A DNA stretch of 64,000 nucleotides from Antennarius striatus (Eukaryota; Chordata; Actinopteri; Lophiiformes; Antennariidae). Below the pieces are notes generated by a model. That model was not told the origin of the DNA. It searched no databases and saw nothing but the letters and a program-made list of their open reading frames with translations. Positions 46,032-64,000 of the stretch are shown piece by piece (position 1 is the first letter of the stretch; each line of letters opens with the position of its first letter). The stretch covers positions 2,169,501 through 2,233,500 of the forward strand of contig NC_090794.1 of NCBI RefSeq assembly GCF_040054535.1, in the 5' to 3' direction. The position numbers were made by a program, and so were the translations under genes.

Positions 46032-46429
46032 TTTCAGGACACCAATGTTCTGATATTGGATAAGGAGGACAGACCTGTGTGTGTTGTCGCTATGACGACC
46101 AACAAACAATCCACTAACACGTGCGCCCACACACAATACGAAACAAAGCACAACTCCCTACTTAGCCTAGCATTAGCTGACTTTATTTATGCTGACAGAT
46201 AATAGAAAAGAAAATATGAGACCAACTTACTGTGTGTTTTAGTTTTATACTGTAGGTCCGGCACGCACACACGTGTGGGAGTGCACGAACACACACACGC
46301 AATACGCAAACCAAAACAAAGGAGACCTCCTTACATAGCCTAGCATAGCATGACTTCATTCATGCTAACCGACAAAAAGAAAAAAGATACAATGTGAGCC
46401 CAACTCTGGTGCGTTGTGCCTACAGTAGG

Positions 46430-46500
46430 TACTGTAGGTTTAGCACACACACGTTGTACCTACAGTAGGTACTGTAGGTTTAACACACACACGTTGGAGC
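46430..46500 (+). repeat. Short tandem duplication in the transposon
   Basis: The phrase ACCTACAGTAGGTACTGTAG with GTTTARCACACACACGTTG occurs twice in direct succession, inside a CA-rich stretch that starts near 46,255. Confidence 0.7.
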
Positions 46501-47255
46501 GCACACACGAAACAAAGCAGCACCACCTAATTAGCCAAATAGCACTCGATCACTCATGCTAACAGACAACTGCTAAAAAGATAAATGTGGTGAGACTTAC
46601 CTGTAACCGGCGTGCAGGTCCTTGGTCCTTGGTCCAGGGTGCAGGTCCTTGGTCCCTATGGCTGGGAGTGATCCTTGAATGAGGATCAGTCTCAGACAAA
46701 GCCCCGTCTGGACTGACCCTCGTTGCTAACACAGGCTGGAGTGAAGTGGTTCACACACAAACTAACGAGCAGGAGATGTAGCTGCACAGAGCCATTAAAA
46801 ATGAAATGCAACCACGGTCTGTTGTTCTTCATTGGATGGGATGGAAAATAAACGCTGGTGTTGATTTGTACAATCAACAACTGAACAACTATCATGTCTC
46901 CCTGTGACGGACACCATGTCAACAGACCGCTGCCTCTCTCCGACACGAAGAACTCCGTCTTGGGGATGGCCACGCCCTTGGGCGTGTCAACCAATCCATA
47001 TCGTCCACGCCCCTGAGCATGTCCACCAATCAATATCGTCCAATACTCTGTCCAATAGCAGAGTGCAAAGTCTGACGTCAGGGATGCCTATTCTACCAAT
47101 CCAGTCGTCCAGAGCCATGACTTCCTGAAAGTCCAAAGATCTATTGATGCAGGAAGTGTTTGTTTACCACATTCTAGGAGTTGGTCGGGTTAGGGAGGAC
47201 CACTATGTATATGTAGAGACCTGAAAAAGTGTGATTTTCATAATAGGGCCCCTTT

Positions 47256-47640
47256 AAAATAAATTTTTTAAAAACGTTTTTTTTAAAAAAAATTTTTTAA
47301 AAACGTTTTTTTTAAAAAAAAAATGCAGGTTTTTTAAAAATAATTTCTCTATTTTGAAAAACCCACTAAAGCATTTTTTTTTAAAAAGGGGGTTTTTTTG
47401 GTTGTCAATTGGTCTAAAGTAAAAGTCAAAGAAATTTTTTTTACAAAATTTTTAAAAAAAAATTTTTTTTAGTTATTCAATTGGTCTAAAAAATATTTTT
47501 TTTGTTAAGTTGGTCTAAAATAATTTTTTGTTAGGTATGTCGGTCTAAATTTTTTTTTTGTTTGGTTGGTCTGTTTAAAAAAATGTTTTTTGATCAGTCA
47601 GTTGGTCTAAAAAATAATTATTTTTTTCGTCGATCGATCG
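47256..47640 (+). repeat. AT-rich GTTGGTCT array, right of the transposon
   Basis: Continuation of the AT-rich repeat interrupted at 43,710, with GTCAATTGGTCTAAAG, TCAATTGGTCTAAAAAAT and CAGTCAGTTGGTCTAAAA. It ends near the CGATCGATCG palindrome at about 47,632. Confidence 0.8.
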
Positions 47641-48057
47641 GGGTGGGTCGTAGTAACAAGGTTGAGAATGTTTGGAGGAGTTTGTGAATCCCTTCGATGT
47701 GTTTTACTAATTACGGAAGCATCAGGGGCAGGGATGCTGTTTCCTGTTCATTGGAGTCTCTGAGCCCCGATGGCAGCTCTGTCGCCATGCCGACCAAGAA
47801 GTCAGCGTCTCTCTCTGAACACGCCCCGTGGTGGCAGAGATCACCAACACCTGCCTTGAACCAGCCAATCAAACGATGAAACATGATTTTTTTTTTTAAA
47901 ATGACCTCAAATGGCGATTATGGACTGGAATTTAATAAATAACAACTCACGAACAATTCAACCTCCCTGAACCAGTTATGTTAGCTTGTTACGACTAACT
48001 GTACATCATATTTTACAAAATGTGGGTTCACGGATAAAAAACAAACAAACTCAAGTA
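47641..48057. other. Unassigned gap before the nek2 3' flank
   Basis: About 400 bp without a recognisable gene or repeat. It contains a G/C-balanced part (47,640-47,880) and then AT-rich DNA. Confidence 0.4.
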
Positions 48058-48200
48058 TTCATGTGTTCATTCTTTTAATCTTCTCAGAGTTCAGAACTTC
48101 TCTTTCACACACATTCTATATCTGCCCTCTAGTATACATACACACACAGCGAAGAAAATAGACTTACGGTTCATATATTTACCAAAAAATATACAACCAC
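48058..48200 (+). repeat. Diverged duplicate of the nek2 3' flank (right copy)
   Basis: Partner of 33,066-33,235 in the same orientation. It lies about 90 bp past the nek2 stop, probably in its 3' UTR, so this is likely the ancestral position. TTTAAT (ATTAAA on minus) near 48,075 is a candidate poly(A) signal for nek2. Confidence 0.6.
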
Positions 48201-48292
48201 TGTTTTAAAAACAATCATATCGAACTAAAATCTGACCTTAATCACAGCTACTGCCATCTTTCACAGTTGGTAATAAACCAGTGGATGTTGGC

Positions 48293-50463
48293 TCAGCGGA
48301 TGGGGATGATCTGTCTGCTCTTCAACAGGGTGCAAGCGAGCTGATTGGCCGCCTGCAGCTGCCTGAGGAGCAGCTCCCGGTCAGCCAAATCCTGATGGAC
48401 GTCATGGATCCGGCCCTCGGCTCTGAAACAGCACCATGAGATAAACGGTCAGCTCCGTCGCGGGATGAGAACGGATGGTTTCCTTCAGCGGGTTTCACCT
48501 CACCTCTCCTTCACCAGTCGCTCTCGAACGCAAAGCTCCCGCTCCCTTTCTGCAACGGAGAGGCAAGAACGTTCATGTGACGCCGACGCTACGTGAGATG
48601 CTCGCTTGTGAGACGTGTGGATGGAGTAGTGATGCTTACGCTCCAGCCTCTCCTCGCATTCCTTCAGGTTTTCTTCTCTGGTCCTCAGCGACTGTTCCCA
48701 GAGTCGGAGCTCCACTGCTGTGGTGTCGGCCAGCAGGCTGGTCTGGAGAATCGACTCCACAGAGGGCCTCAGGTAGTCCTGGGAACAGACAAACACAGAT
48801 TTAACACACTGAAAACTGACTGAATTCATCATCCAAACATCCCAGGATTAATAAACCGATTCCCAACCTTCAGGTTGAGCATTTTGCTCAGCAGCGAGTT
48901 CAGTTCCTCGGAGTATCGGTACGGGATTCTTCTGTACTTCCCCTCTCTGATCTTCTCTGCCAGCTCCTTTTGGTTGTAAGCAGTAAACGGAGGGCTAAAC
49001 GGGAGAAATCCAGGAAAACCGTTGGCGTCACACTCAACAAACCAGCTGCAGGGAAAAATCAGCTGAAGAAGATGACAAAAAACTCACGATAAAGCACAGA
49101 GTTCATACAGCAAGCAGCCGAGAGACCAGATATCTGACTTCTCGTTGTACGACATCTGGTTAATTTGTTCCTGAAAGAACGGCGATGACCAGATTACAAT
49201 CAGGACTGTTAAAATCTGAGATTAAAGCTTCAAATATATGTTTTAAAAAGAAAATCCTCACTGGAGACATGTAGTAAGGCGTCCCGACAAACGTCTTTGC
49301 GAAACTGGTGTCGTGGTTGAGGATCCTCGCCAGGCCGAAGTCTCCAAGCTTCACATTTTGCTTGATATCCAGGAAGATGTTGGCCGGCTTCAGGTCTCGA
49401 TGGAGGACCGTGGCCCTGCCGTCGCTGCGCCTGTGGCACTCCTTCAGGGCTAGCGTTAGCTGGGTCATCACTCGCAGGATGAGTTTCTCCTCTAGATAAC
49501 GCCTGGCACAAGGAAACACACTCTTACCTCCGCTGCCAGGAAGCAGGGAAACACACCGCTTTACCGATTCAGCACACACGGTCACCTTTCCCTGAGGCAC
49601 CGGGAGATGAGGCTGGACAGGTCCCCACCCTCACAGTACTCCATGACGATGTACAGCGTGGTGTTGGTGCGGTCGATGATGCGGTCGTAGTAGCGCACTA
49701 TGTTGGGATGCCTGAGCTCCCTCAGCAGGTTGACCTCTGACACCAGCATCTGCCTTTCACTATATGCCATGGTGCCGTAATCCAGCTCCTTCCACACCAG
49801 GATCTGCACAAAGTGGTTCAGATATTCAAGAGTTTTGCAGGTTTTCGCTTGGCTTCTTCTGCGTCTTTAGCTGTAATGTCCACAGTAATATCTGTCTCTT
49901 TTTCCTCATTAACTTTTGATTGTTTTTTTATTGCCGTGGCGTTTGATTGATTTTAATAAGACTGAGTCACGCAGGTGAGTCACGTGACGAGAAACTCCTG
50001 CGAGATCAAAGCATTTCAGCGATTTCTGGGTTTGAAATTTTAAATTGGAGAGAGGAACAAATTGTGAATATTTTTGTTGAATTGAACTGCGTTTATTATA
50101 TCGCAGAAAAATGTTGCATCGATTTTTTTATATTGGAAATATCTAAAGCTTTCGTCCCAGGGACGCACGTTGTCTGATCATGGTGCGTCCCTGTAAAAAA
50201 AATGTGCGTAAAAGACGCACGGACGCAGACTAACGAGAACACTGCTTAATTTAACGACCCATAACGCTATTTTTAAATGTTCTCTGTGTGTTCAAACACT
50301 CACAACTTGTTGGATGAAAACCTCGACATAACCTTACATTTACCGCAAACAGCTGATCGCTACTCACTTTCCCGTCGGATTTCCGTTTTATTTTCTTGCA
50401 TCTCCCGAAGGCACCGGATCCGATCGTGTGCAGCACCTCGTAGTCCTCAACACGGGACGGCAT
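48293..50463 (-). CDS. nek2: NIMA-related kinase 2 (Nek2), complete, 8 exons, short C-terminus
   Basis: Nek2 is a Ser/Thr kinase at the centrosome that drives loss of centrosome cohesion at the G2/M transition. Exons (minus): 50463-50368, 49803-49586, 49502-49262, 49170-49088, 48994-48868, 48778-48640, 48549-48504, 48422-48293, totalling 1,080 nt or 359 residues (human NEK2A 445). The start [20 protein letters not shown] matches the human one. The catalytic lysine is K37 (VWKELDYG), the catalytic loop is HRDLKPAN with D141, then DFG and [13 protein letters not shown]; numbering equals human. A coiled coil follows ([31 protein letters not shown]). The human segment with the KVHF PP1-docking motif and the KEN box has no counterpart. 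The final residues KSRQIIPIR align with human KSRQILGMR, ending in Ile-Arg. The intron between the last two exons is only 81 bp and shows no hidden exon. Confidence 0.93.
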
Positions 50464-52755
50464 TTCTCGTTTACACCGAAACCAACGCTAAATTACCCGG
50501 TTAAACGCTGGTGACAAACGTCGCCAGTAGTTTTAGAACACAACTTCGACAGAAGTCTTCCGTATTAATTTCACCTTTATTCTAATAAAGGAGATTACAG
50601 TAAATAGAGAAGGTGCTTCAGCACCTGGAGACCAAAGCACCAAAGCGTTAAAAGACAAAGCTCTGAAGTTATTGGGAAGAAAGAAACGTGAACATGAATC
50701 ACTGATGGACACATCAACACATGTGAGCGCGCTGTGAGCCTCACAATTAGTGATTATACCATAATTTTGACTTTTAGAGAGTAGATTATAACTTTATTTA
50801 TCCCTAAGGATAAATGAAGTTTTTAAAAAATACCTTTTTAGGTCCATATCTGATGAGATAAAATCGCAAAACAAAAAGCAACATTTTCAGGAGGCCAGAA
50901 GCACAAAAATGTGATGATGACCGTCACCTTTGGAAAACTAGGTCAATGTAGGTCAGAGTAAAATTTTGAATTCAGGGGTGTCGCGGGATGTTGCAGTCTG
51001 ACTGTCTTGCTGTGGAATCCATATGATTTATCTTTTAATCTTTTATTTAAATAAAATTTAAAAAAGTTTGATTATCTTTCATTATTTTAACAGAAGTTAA
51101 GTTCAAGTCGTCTTGCCCCGTAATTCTATCATGATTGCAACGAAAATGGGAACATATAGCACGTGTTGTTAGGGGGACACAATAAGGGGACGGACCGGAT
51201 ATGTGACGACAGACTGAGGTAGTGAATACAGATTCACTGTAAATTATGTTGTAGAAAGCTTGTAGAAAGTTGAGCAAACCGCGTAGAAAGTTAAAAATAG
51301 CGTTTAGGAAGTTTAATAAAAAATGTCGATTAATATTTATTCAAGATCTGCACCGGAAGCTGAAACAACCAGCGGACGTTCACCTTGTAACCAAGGAAAC
51401 GGAAAAACAAAAACAACGACGTCACGTCACGGCTGCTGTTTGAATGAAAAATCGCGAGGAAAAAAAGCACTAAAAAGTTGTTGAGTGACGCTAAAAACTA
51501 AATATTACAACATATTTAAAATATTTAAAATCATATTTATAAAAACATGCATGAGATTTCGCACTTGAACGACTGTTTTACATGAATTAGAACTATTTTA
51601 TGAGCCCCAAGTCTCGTTCCTCCGCCGTCAGTTCCGCCATTTGACCGCTAGAGGTCAGGAGAGCTTCTCTGACCGTCAGGCAGGTTAGTGGTTTAAACTG
51701 AGACTCGGAGACTAAGTCCTTATCAAAGCTGCTAAACCTTCCCTTTAGAGCAAACACTGGTCTGAGTTCATGCGTCAGAGTGTAAACACACCTCATTGTG
51801 TCTCCGCATGTCTCTTTGTGTGTGTATCCCAGTGTCTGCAGGCCCGCTAGGTGTGTTGTGTGTGTTCTGGTGTGTGTATGTGTGCGTGTATGAATGCATC
51901 TGCAAGTGTAAGTGTTAAACAGACCCGACATTGTGTTTATATAGCTGTTCGTGTGTGTGTTGTGTTGTGTTTAGGCGTCTGTCTCTGGGAGCAGGCAGGC
52001 GGATGACGCCCTTGTCTCAGTGTGAGGCCAGGTGAGTCCAGGTGACACCAGCTGTCTGGAGCTGGGGCCGGTGTGGCTCCACATGCCCATCTGAGGGGGG
52101 CCTATTGGGGGGTTTATATCGAATCTGGCAACGGCAGGAAATCCATTTTGGTGAAAGTGAATAACTTTTGAGTTCGCTTCACTGTACTTCCGGGAGGAGG
52201 AGGGGCCAGAACGCAGCACAGGTGAGGGTGACGAGTGCACCGATCAAATTGGAAAAATGAAAGAAAACACACACCCGGATGCTCAAACGCCCCCCCCCCA
52301 TATTTGGAGGATTGTGAAGAAACAGGGTGTTGTGACGCAAGCTGTGGGAGGAGCCAGGCGCACACCTGAGCGATTCATCAGCATCCGGATGTGTCAAACC
52401 TGTCAGGACGTGACTGTCCTACTTCATGTGTACGTACTTTAAAGTTACTGACGTATGTCCTACAAAATAAAAGCACGTTCAGGTGGGCTTCATCTTAAAC
52501 ATTCCACGTCCTCCTCAAATTTGAGGAGGAAGTTAAATTAAGCTTCACCTGATCAGCGCCGCCGATTAAAAAAAAAAAGCAAACTTGCCCCTGGAAAGAG
52601 TGGTGACGTCATCGACCTGGAATTTGTGCACCAACCCAACCGTGACACCCGACGCGCCATGCCTGAATGACAAACCAATGACGTCATTCATCACCTCTAT
52701 ACAAATACACCTCAGTATTCATTCTGTGGCACGTGTACCCTGTGTGCGCACACGC

Positions 52756-52788
<33 letters not shown>

Positions 52789-52860
52789 AACAAGCTTAAA
52801 ATTAAAAAAAGGAAGTTACACAAAAGTAAAAACACACTGCTCAGGCATTATAGTAATTTT
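50464..52860. other. Gap between nek2 and ezrin
   Basis: Upstream of nek2 (minus), so its promoter lies just right of 50,463. No gene is seen in the rest. A TA-rich tract (about 52,756-52,790) and GT-rich stretches (51,830-51,960) are the only repeats. GAGGTCAGGAG near 51,650 resembles a partial CTCF core. Confidence 0.45.
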
Positions 52861-52861
52861 T

Positions 52862-53971
52862 CTTTATTGCCAATATGTTAACACCTCATTATAAAATCCT
52901 GCTCATATACAAAAGGTCAGCAGATTCGCAGCACACAGGCGAGGGAGATGTTGGTGTCATACTGTCTGAATCCGTCCATCGTGGCCGAGCTGCAAAGTGG
53001 AAACTATGAATGACCCTGAACTCTCATTTTTCACCCGGGTGGAGGTGGAACCCTAGAAGGACTAGAGGTTTATTTGGCTAAGAAGTGAAGACCTGCAGAG
53101 GGGGAAAAGCCATTGAGGAGGGTAAAAAGCACACGACTGCATCTTCATTTCTCACCCGACAGCAAAACGACACAACAGACACATAAAAGTCATTTAGCGG
53201 AGGCGTTCCAGGTGCTCCCAGGGTTAAAAATGTTCCCGCTGGAACAAAAACAAATCAAAAGTACCGGGACAGATGTCCTGAACTGATTTGATGGCATGCA
53301 GCTAAATATGTCCTACAGTAAAAACAATAACTTACAGTAAAATCTCTTTTTTAATTTAGTGATTAAGAGGAAAATATATAAGACTCATTTTTGGTGAATA
53401 TATAAAAACCTCTGAGACACGTTTTCATGAGCGGAGAGCAAAACAGCAAAAATATACAAACCGAGATGAGATCCCCTTTTATATAAATATCACAGCGGGC
53501 ATGATTTCAATCGACTGTGTGGCAAAAATTAAACAGACTCAAGAGTTATAATATCATGGAGACGAACACAAGCACACACCCCCCCCCTTTCTGAGCAACC
53601 GCCAAACCGGAACCGTTTCTTCATCGAGACGCCGAAGAGGAGCGAGGCTTCCGTTACAAACATCTTCATCAACCCTTCTGGAAAAAAATCTAAGATCCGT
53701 TTGGATCCAATCACACACATCCAAAAAATAAAAATAAAAAATAAAACACAAATAAGACCTGAAACGCTAAGAGAAAAGTTTGGCACCGGGGGTTTCGGTA
53801 AAGAGATTTGCGACGACCTGCACACCGTCAGGCGAGCTCACAGCAGGAGCGCGTCCCTCTGCGAGCGATGCTTTTTTTTTTTTGCTGTGCTTATACTGCT
53901 CCAGTGAAGTCTGCAATGGATGTGTGTGTTTGTGCACGAGTTTGTGTGTGTCAGGAGCGGCCGGGGGCTCT
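52862..53971 (-). other. ezr: Probable ezrin 3' untranslated region
   Basis: Non-coding sequence follows the ezrin stop on the minus strand as far as AATAAA (TTTATT on plus at 52,863-52,868). The distance, about 1.1 kb, is ordinary for an ERM gene. The extent is inferred. Confidence 0.45.
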
Positions 53972-61718
<7,747 letters not shown>

Positions 61719-63426
61719 CTGCGTGAAGAAATGACACGTTTTGATGATGCAAAAGTTTCAGGGAAGCTAGCGTGAAGCATGACGTGGACACTTGAATGAT
61801 CAGAGACAGATGGATGGACACTCTGGTGAATGGAACATTTCAAACGAGTCTCTGACTCAATGAACAGATGAGTGAAGAAGCAGTAAGTGGAGGAAAGGCT
61901 GTTCTGATTACTGTCCTCATTATTAAAAAGCACATTTTAAACCCACGCTTGACTTAAACCGCATTGGAAACACGACTCTGGACAGATCTGGAATAGTAGC
62001 CGGTGATGCAGGAGGAGCTCCCGTTTTCCACTGGTGTCCGAGGAAAACTTTTTAACAACCAGGAGATCTTTACGGCCTTCAGAGAGGGAGAACGATTTTC
62101 CAAACGCACGGCCGAGAAACGGAAACCAGTGGTCTGATCTGAATGAATCACTGGCAGATTCCCCACCCAGTCACCAGGTGAGGTGTGAAGTTGCCCCGGG
62201 TGAAGTTTGGGAACAAACACGCCAAACCCTTTCCAAACGATAAGCCGAAAAAATAATGGACGCCACAAAACAAGGGGGGCAGGATGACGGAATAAAACCC
62301 TGATCCTGCGTCTCACCTGAGATGAAACTCATAAAGCTTCAGGAAACAATCGTCTCTTTCATGGCGGTTCTGGTTTCCACAGTGTGAGACGCAGAGAAAT
62401 GGAGCGTGTCACTGATACCTGGACATTTTTTCTCCGGGGACAACCGACTGGTTGTTGGTACAAACTCCACATTGTCAGGGAAGTGAATTATACACTATAC
62501 TTCCCTTGATAACAAGGAAATAAAAAGTATTTTTCATTAAATACACAAAACTCCAACAATTCTCTGCAGCAAGAAAGAGAAAATATTGTTTAAGGTCTTT
62601 TAAAATCTAAAGAAGGGCATTAATTCAATTCTTTATCTGACTTCTGACCCGCTGGTCCTCGGTAGCCGCTTGCAAAAGATCAAGATATTCATAACATTCA
62701 GGGGCCAGCGTCTTTTCTTTGCAGGTTGCGTAAGTCAAAGGCATTCCAGCAATGATTATAAAAACGAAGTGAAGCATTTGAATTCAGGTTAAAGAAGCTA
62801 AACCTTCACAGTTTCCTTGAAAACTGTCAGAACATCAAAGCTTCTCTGGCTTTAGGGTGATGGAACAGGAAGTGTTTGCGTGACTCGGGTCGGCGGCCTC
62901 CAGTGAAAGTTCCTCTGGGTGGTTTATGGGAGCTCGGGCCCCCGCGGTGAGAAAAGAGGAATGCCGCCGGGCTGAAACAGCATTACGCATCACGTCCTCA
63001 TGCTGAGTGACGAGGCTTAAGTCCTCCAGCGAGGGAGGGAAGGGTTCACCCAGGCCGGTCGGGCCCCAAACAGGCACCAGAACAAACGCTGGCCCAGAGG
63101 AAACGGGTCCATTCCAGTCAGACCACACATTAACTCTCACATTAACATTAACTGTCAGAGGATTATAATCCCAGTATTTTAGTGTAAAATCCAACAATCA
63201 TCTAGGTTCCCTGCGGGACGGTTTAACAGCAGTTTAAAACAGCGGCTAACAGCGAGTCATGGGCGTGGAGCTGAACTAGTTTCGCATTTTGCCTCCTGTC
63301 AGTCACGTCACTCAGACTTAGATCGACTTCAAGAAATTGTCGGAGTGTTTCTATCAAACCTGCTGCAGACGTCTGCTGGAAACACGCTTGATCGAAGCTC
63401 AAAGCAAAATGAAACATGCTGTTGTG

Positions 63427-63457
<31 letters not shown>

Positions 63458-64000
63458 ATGGGGAATGGAGCTATGATGGGCGCTGACCACACCAACCAGG
63501 TCTTGCAAAAATGAGATCAGTGCCGTTAGTCAGCATTTCCATAGAGACGGTTTCAGGATGCAAACACAGCACGGGTCAAAAAGGAACGAACTTGAACCAC
63601 GTTTGTAAAATTAGATTTACAATCTGATTCAAACTGAGTGAACACATAAGAACACACTGCATCATTCATCATTCAAAGCTAGGGATCTAAAACCTCTACA
63701 TGCCTGAATGTCTGTCACCACATACGTGGGATTGACAGCAGTGTTCCATGTGATCTGGGACATCACGCTTAACATGACAGTTTCTACATATGTCTTTTTT
63801 TCCACTGCAGCACTGCCTACATGAAAGATGAATCCACTGACACGCATTTTACCTCGCTATTGAAAAACTTGTTATACAGGAAGTGGTTAAAACAATTCCT
63901 TTCCCTCCCACGACGCTGCGTCTGAAGCGCAGAGGAGCTCAGGCTAATTACGTGCCACCTATGTTCAGATTTTAGGTGCTTAGCTTCAGTAGCTTTACTT
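61719..64000 (-). other. ezr: Ezrin intron running to the window edge
   Basis: I looked for the two missing N-terminal exons (MPKPINVRVTT... to ...KQLFDQ) on the minus strand and saw neither, so this is intron. A (GT)n tract sits at about 63,430-63,458. Nothing else is supportable. Confidence 0.5.

Larger units (their letters stand above)
43710..47255. mobile_element. 3.5-kb DNA transposon inserted in the AT-rich repeat
   Basis: The left end reads GAAGGTCCCATATTATG and the right end, reverse complemented, reads AAAGGGGCCCTATTATG, matching at 13 of 17 positions. TTGA (43,708-43,711) and TTAA (47,254-47,257) overlap the ends, so a TTAA-type target site, one copy mutated, is possible. That would point to a Kolobok- or piggyBac-like superfamily, but this is inference. 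Inside are a plus-strand split gene with a P2X7-type C-terminal domain and a convergent minus-strand coding exon. A further plus-strand frame lies at 45.9 kb. Imperfect ends and at least one broken frame indicate an inactive copy. Confidence 0.7.

Overview
The window is nuclear DNA from a bony fish, most likely a percomorph teleost. Genes are split by short GT-AG introns, proteins match vertebrate families closely, and the DNA is rich in (CA/GT)n tracts, fish SINE remnants and a MITE. Protein names come from residue patterns I recognise; no search was run.

Layout, left to right. 1-8.9 kb is mostly gene-free, with a 468-bp foldback MITE and a long CA tract. 8.95-14.27 kb holds a complete 10-exon rhag gene (+), an ammonia/CO2 channel of red cells and gill. 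14.89-16.70 kb (+) is a 7-exon gene for a small Ser/Lys/Arg-rich, probably nuclear protein that I cannot name. 17.9-19.8 kb (-) is rd3, a photoreceptor guanylate cyclase regulator, with a possible untranslated first exon near 20.57 kb. 20.7-28.2 kb shows no supportable gene. 28.2-31.7 kb (-) is slc30a1, the ZnT1 zinc exporter, with two metal-response-element matches upstream. 48.3-50.5 kb (-) is nek2, a centrosomal mitotic kinase. 52.9-64.0 kb (-) is ezrin, whose first 32 or so codons lie beyond the right edge. The order rd3-slc30a1-nek2, all on one strand, matches human 1q32.3. rhag and ezrin are on chromosome 6 in humans, so a rearrangement boundary lies on each side of this trio.

The most unusual part is 34.5-47.6 kb, between slc30a1 and nek2. 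A minisatellite and SINE remnants lead into an AT-rich array punctuated by GTTGGTCT. Then come about 3.5 kb of degenerate CCCTAA repeats, a second copy of the AT-rich block, about 2.2 kb of TTAGGG repeats, and a short return to CCCTAA. The telomere-like DNA reverses strand twice: once as a C-to-G flip at about 39.53 kb, and once as a G-to-C head-to-head junction (GGGTTAACCC) at about 42.99 kb. It also carries higher-order repeats of about 0.6 kb. A 3.5-kb DNA transposon (43,710-47,255) is inserted in the AT-rich repeat. It carries a + strand gene with a P2X7-type C-terminal zinc-binding domain and a convergent - strand exon that probably belongs to its transposase or a companion protein. A diverged direct duplication of the nek2 3' flank (33.07-33.24 kb and 48.06-48.20 kb) brackets the whole complex.
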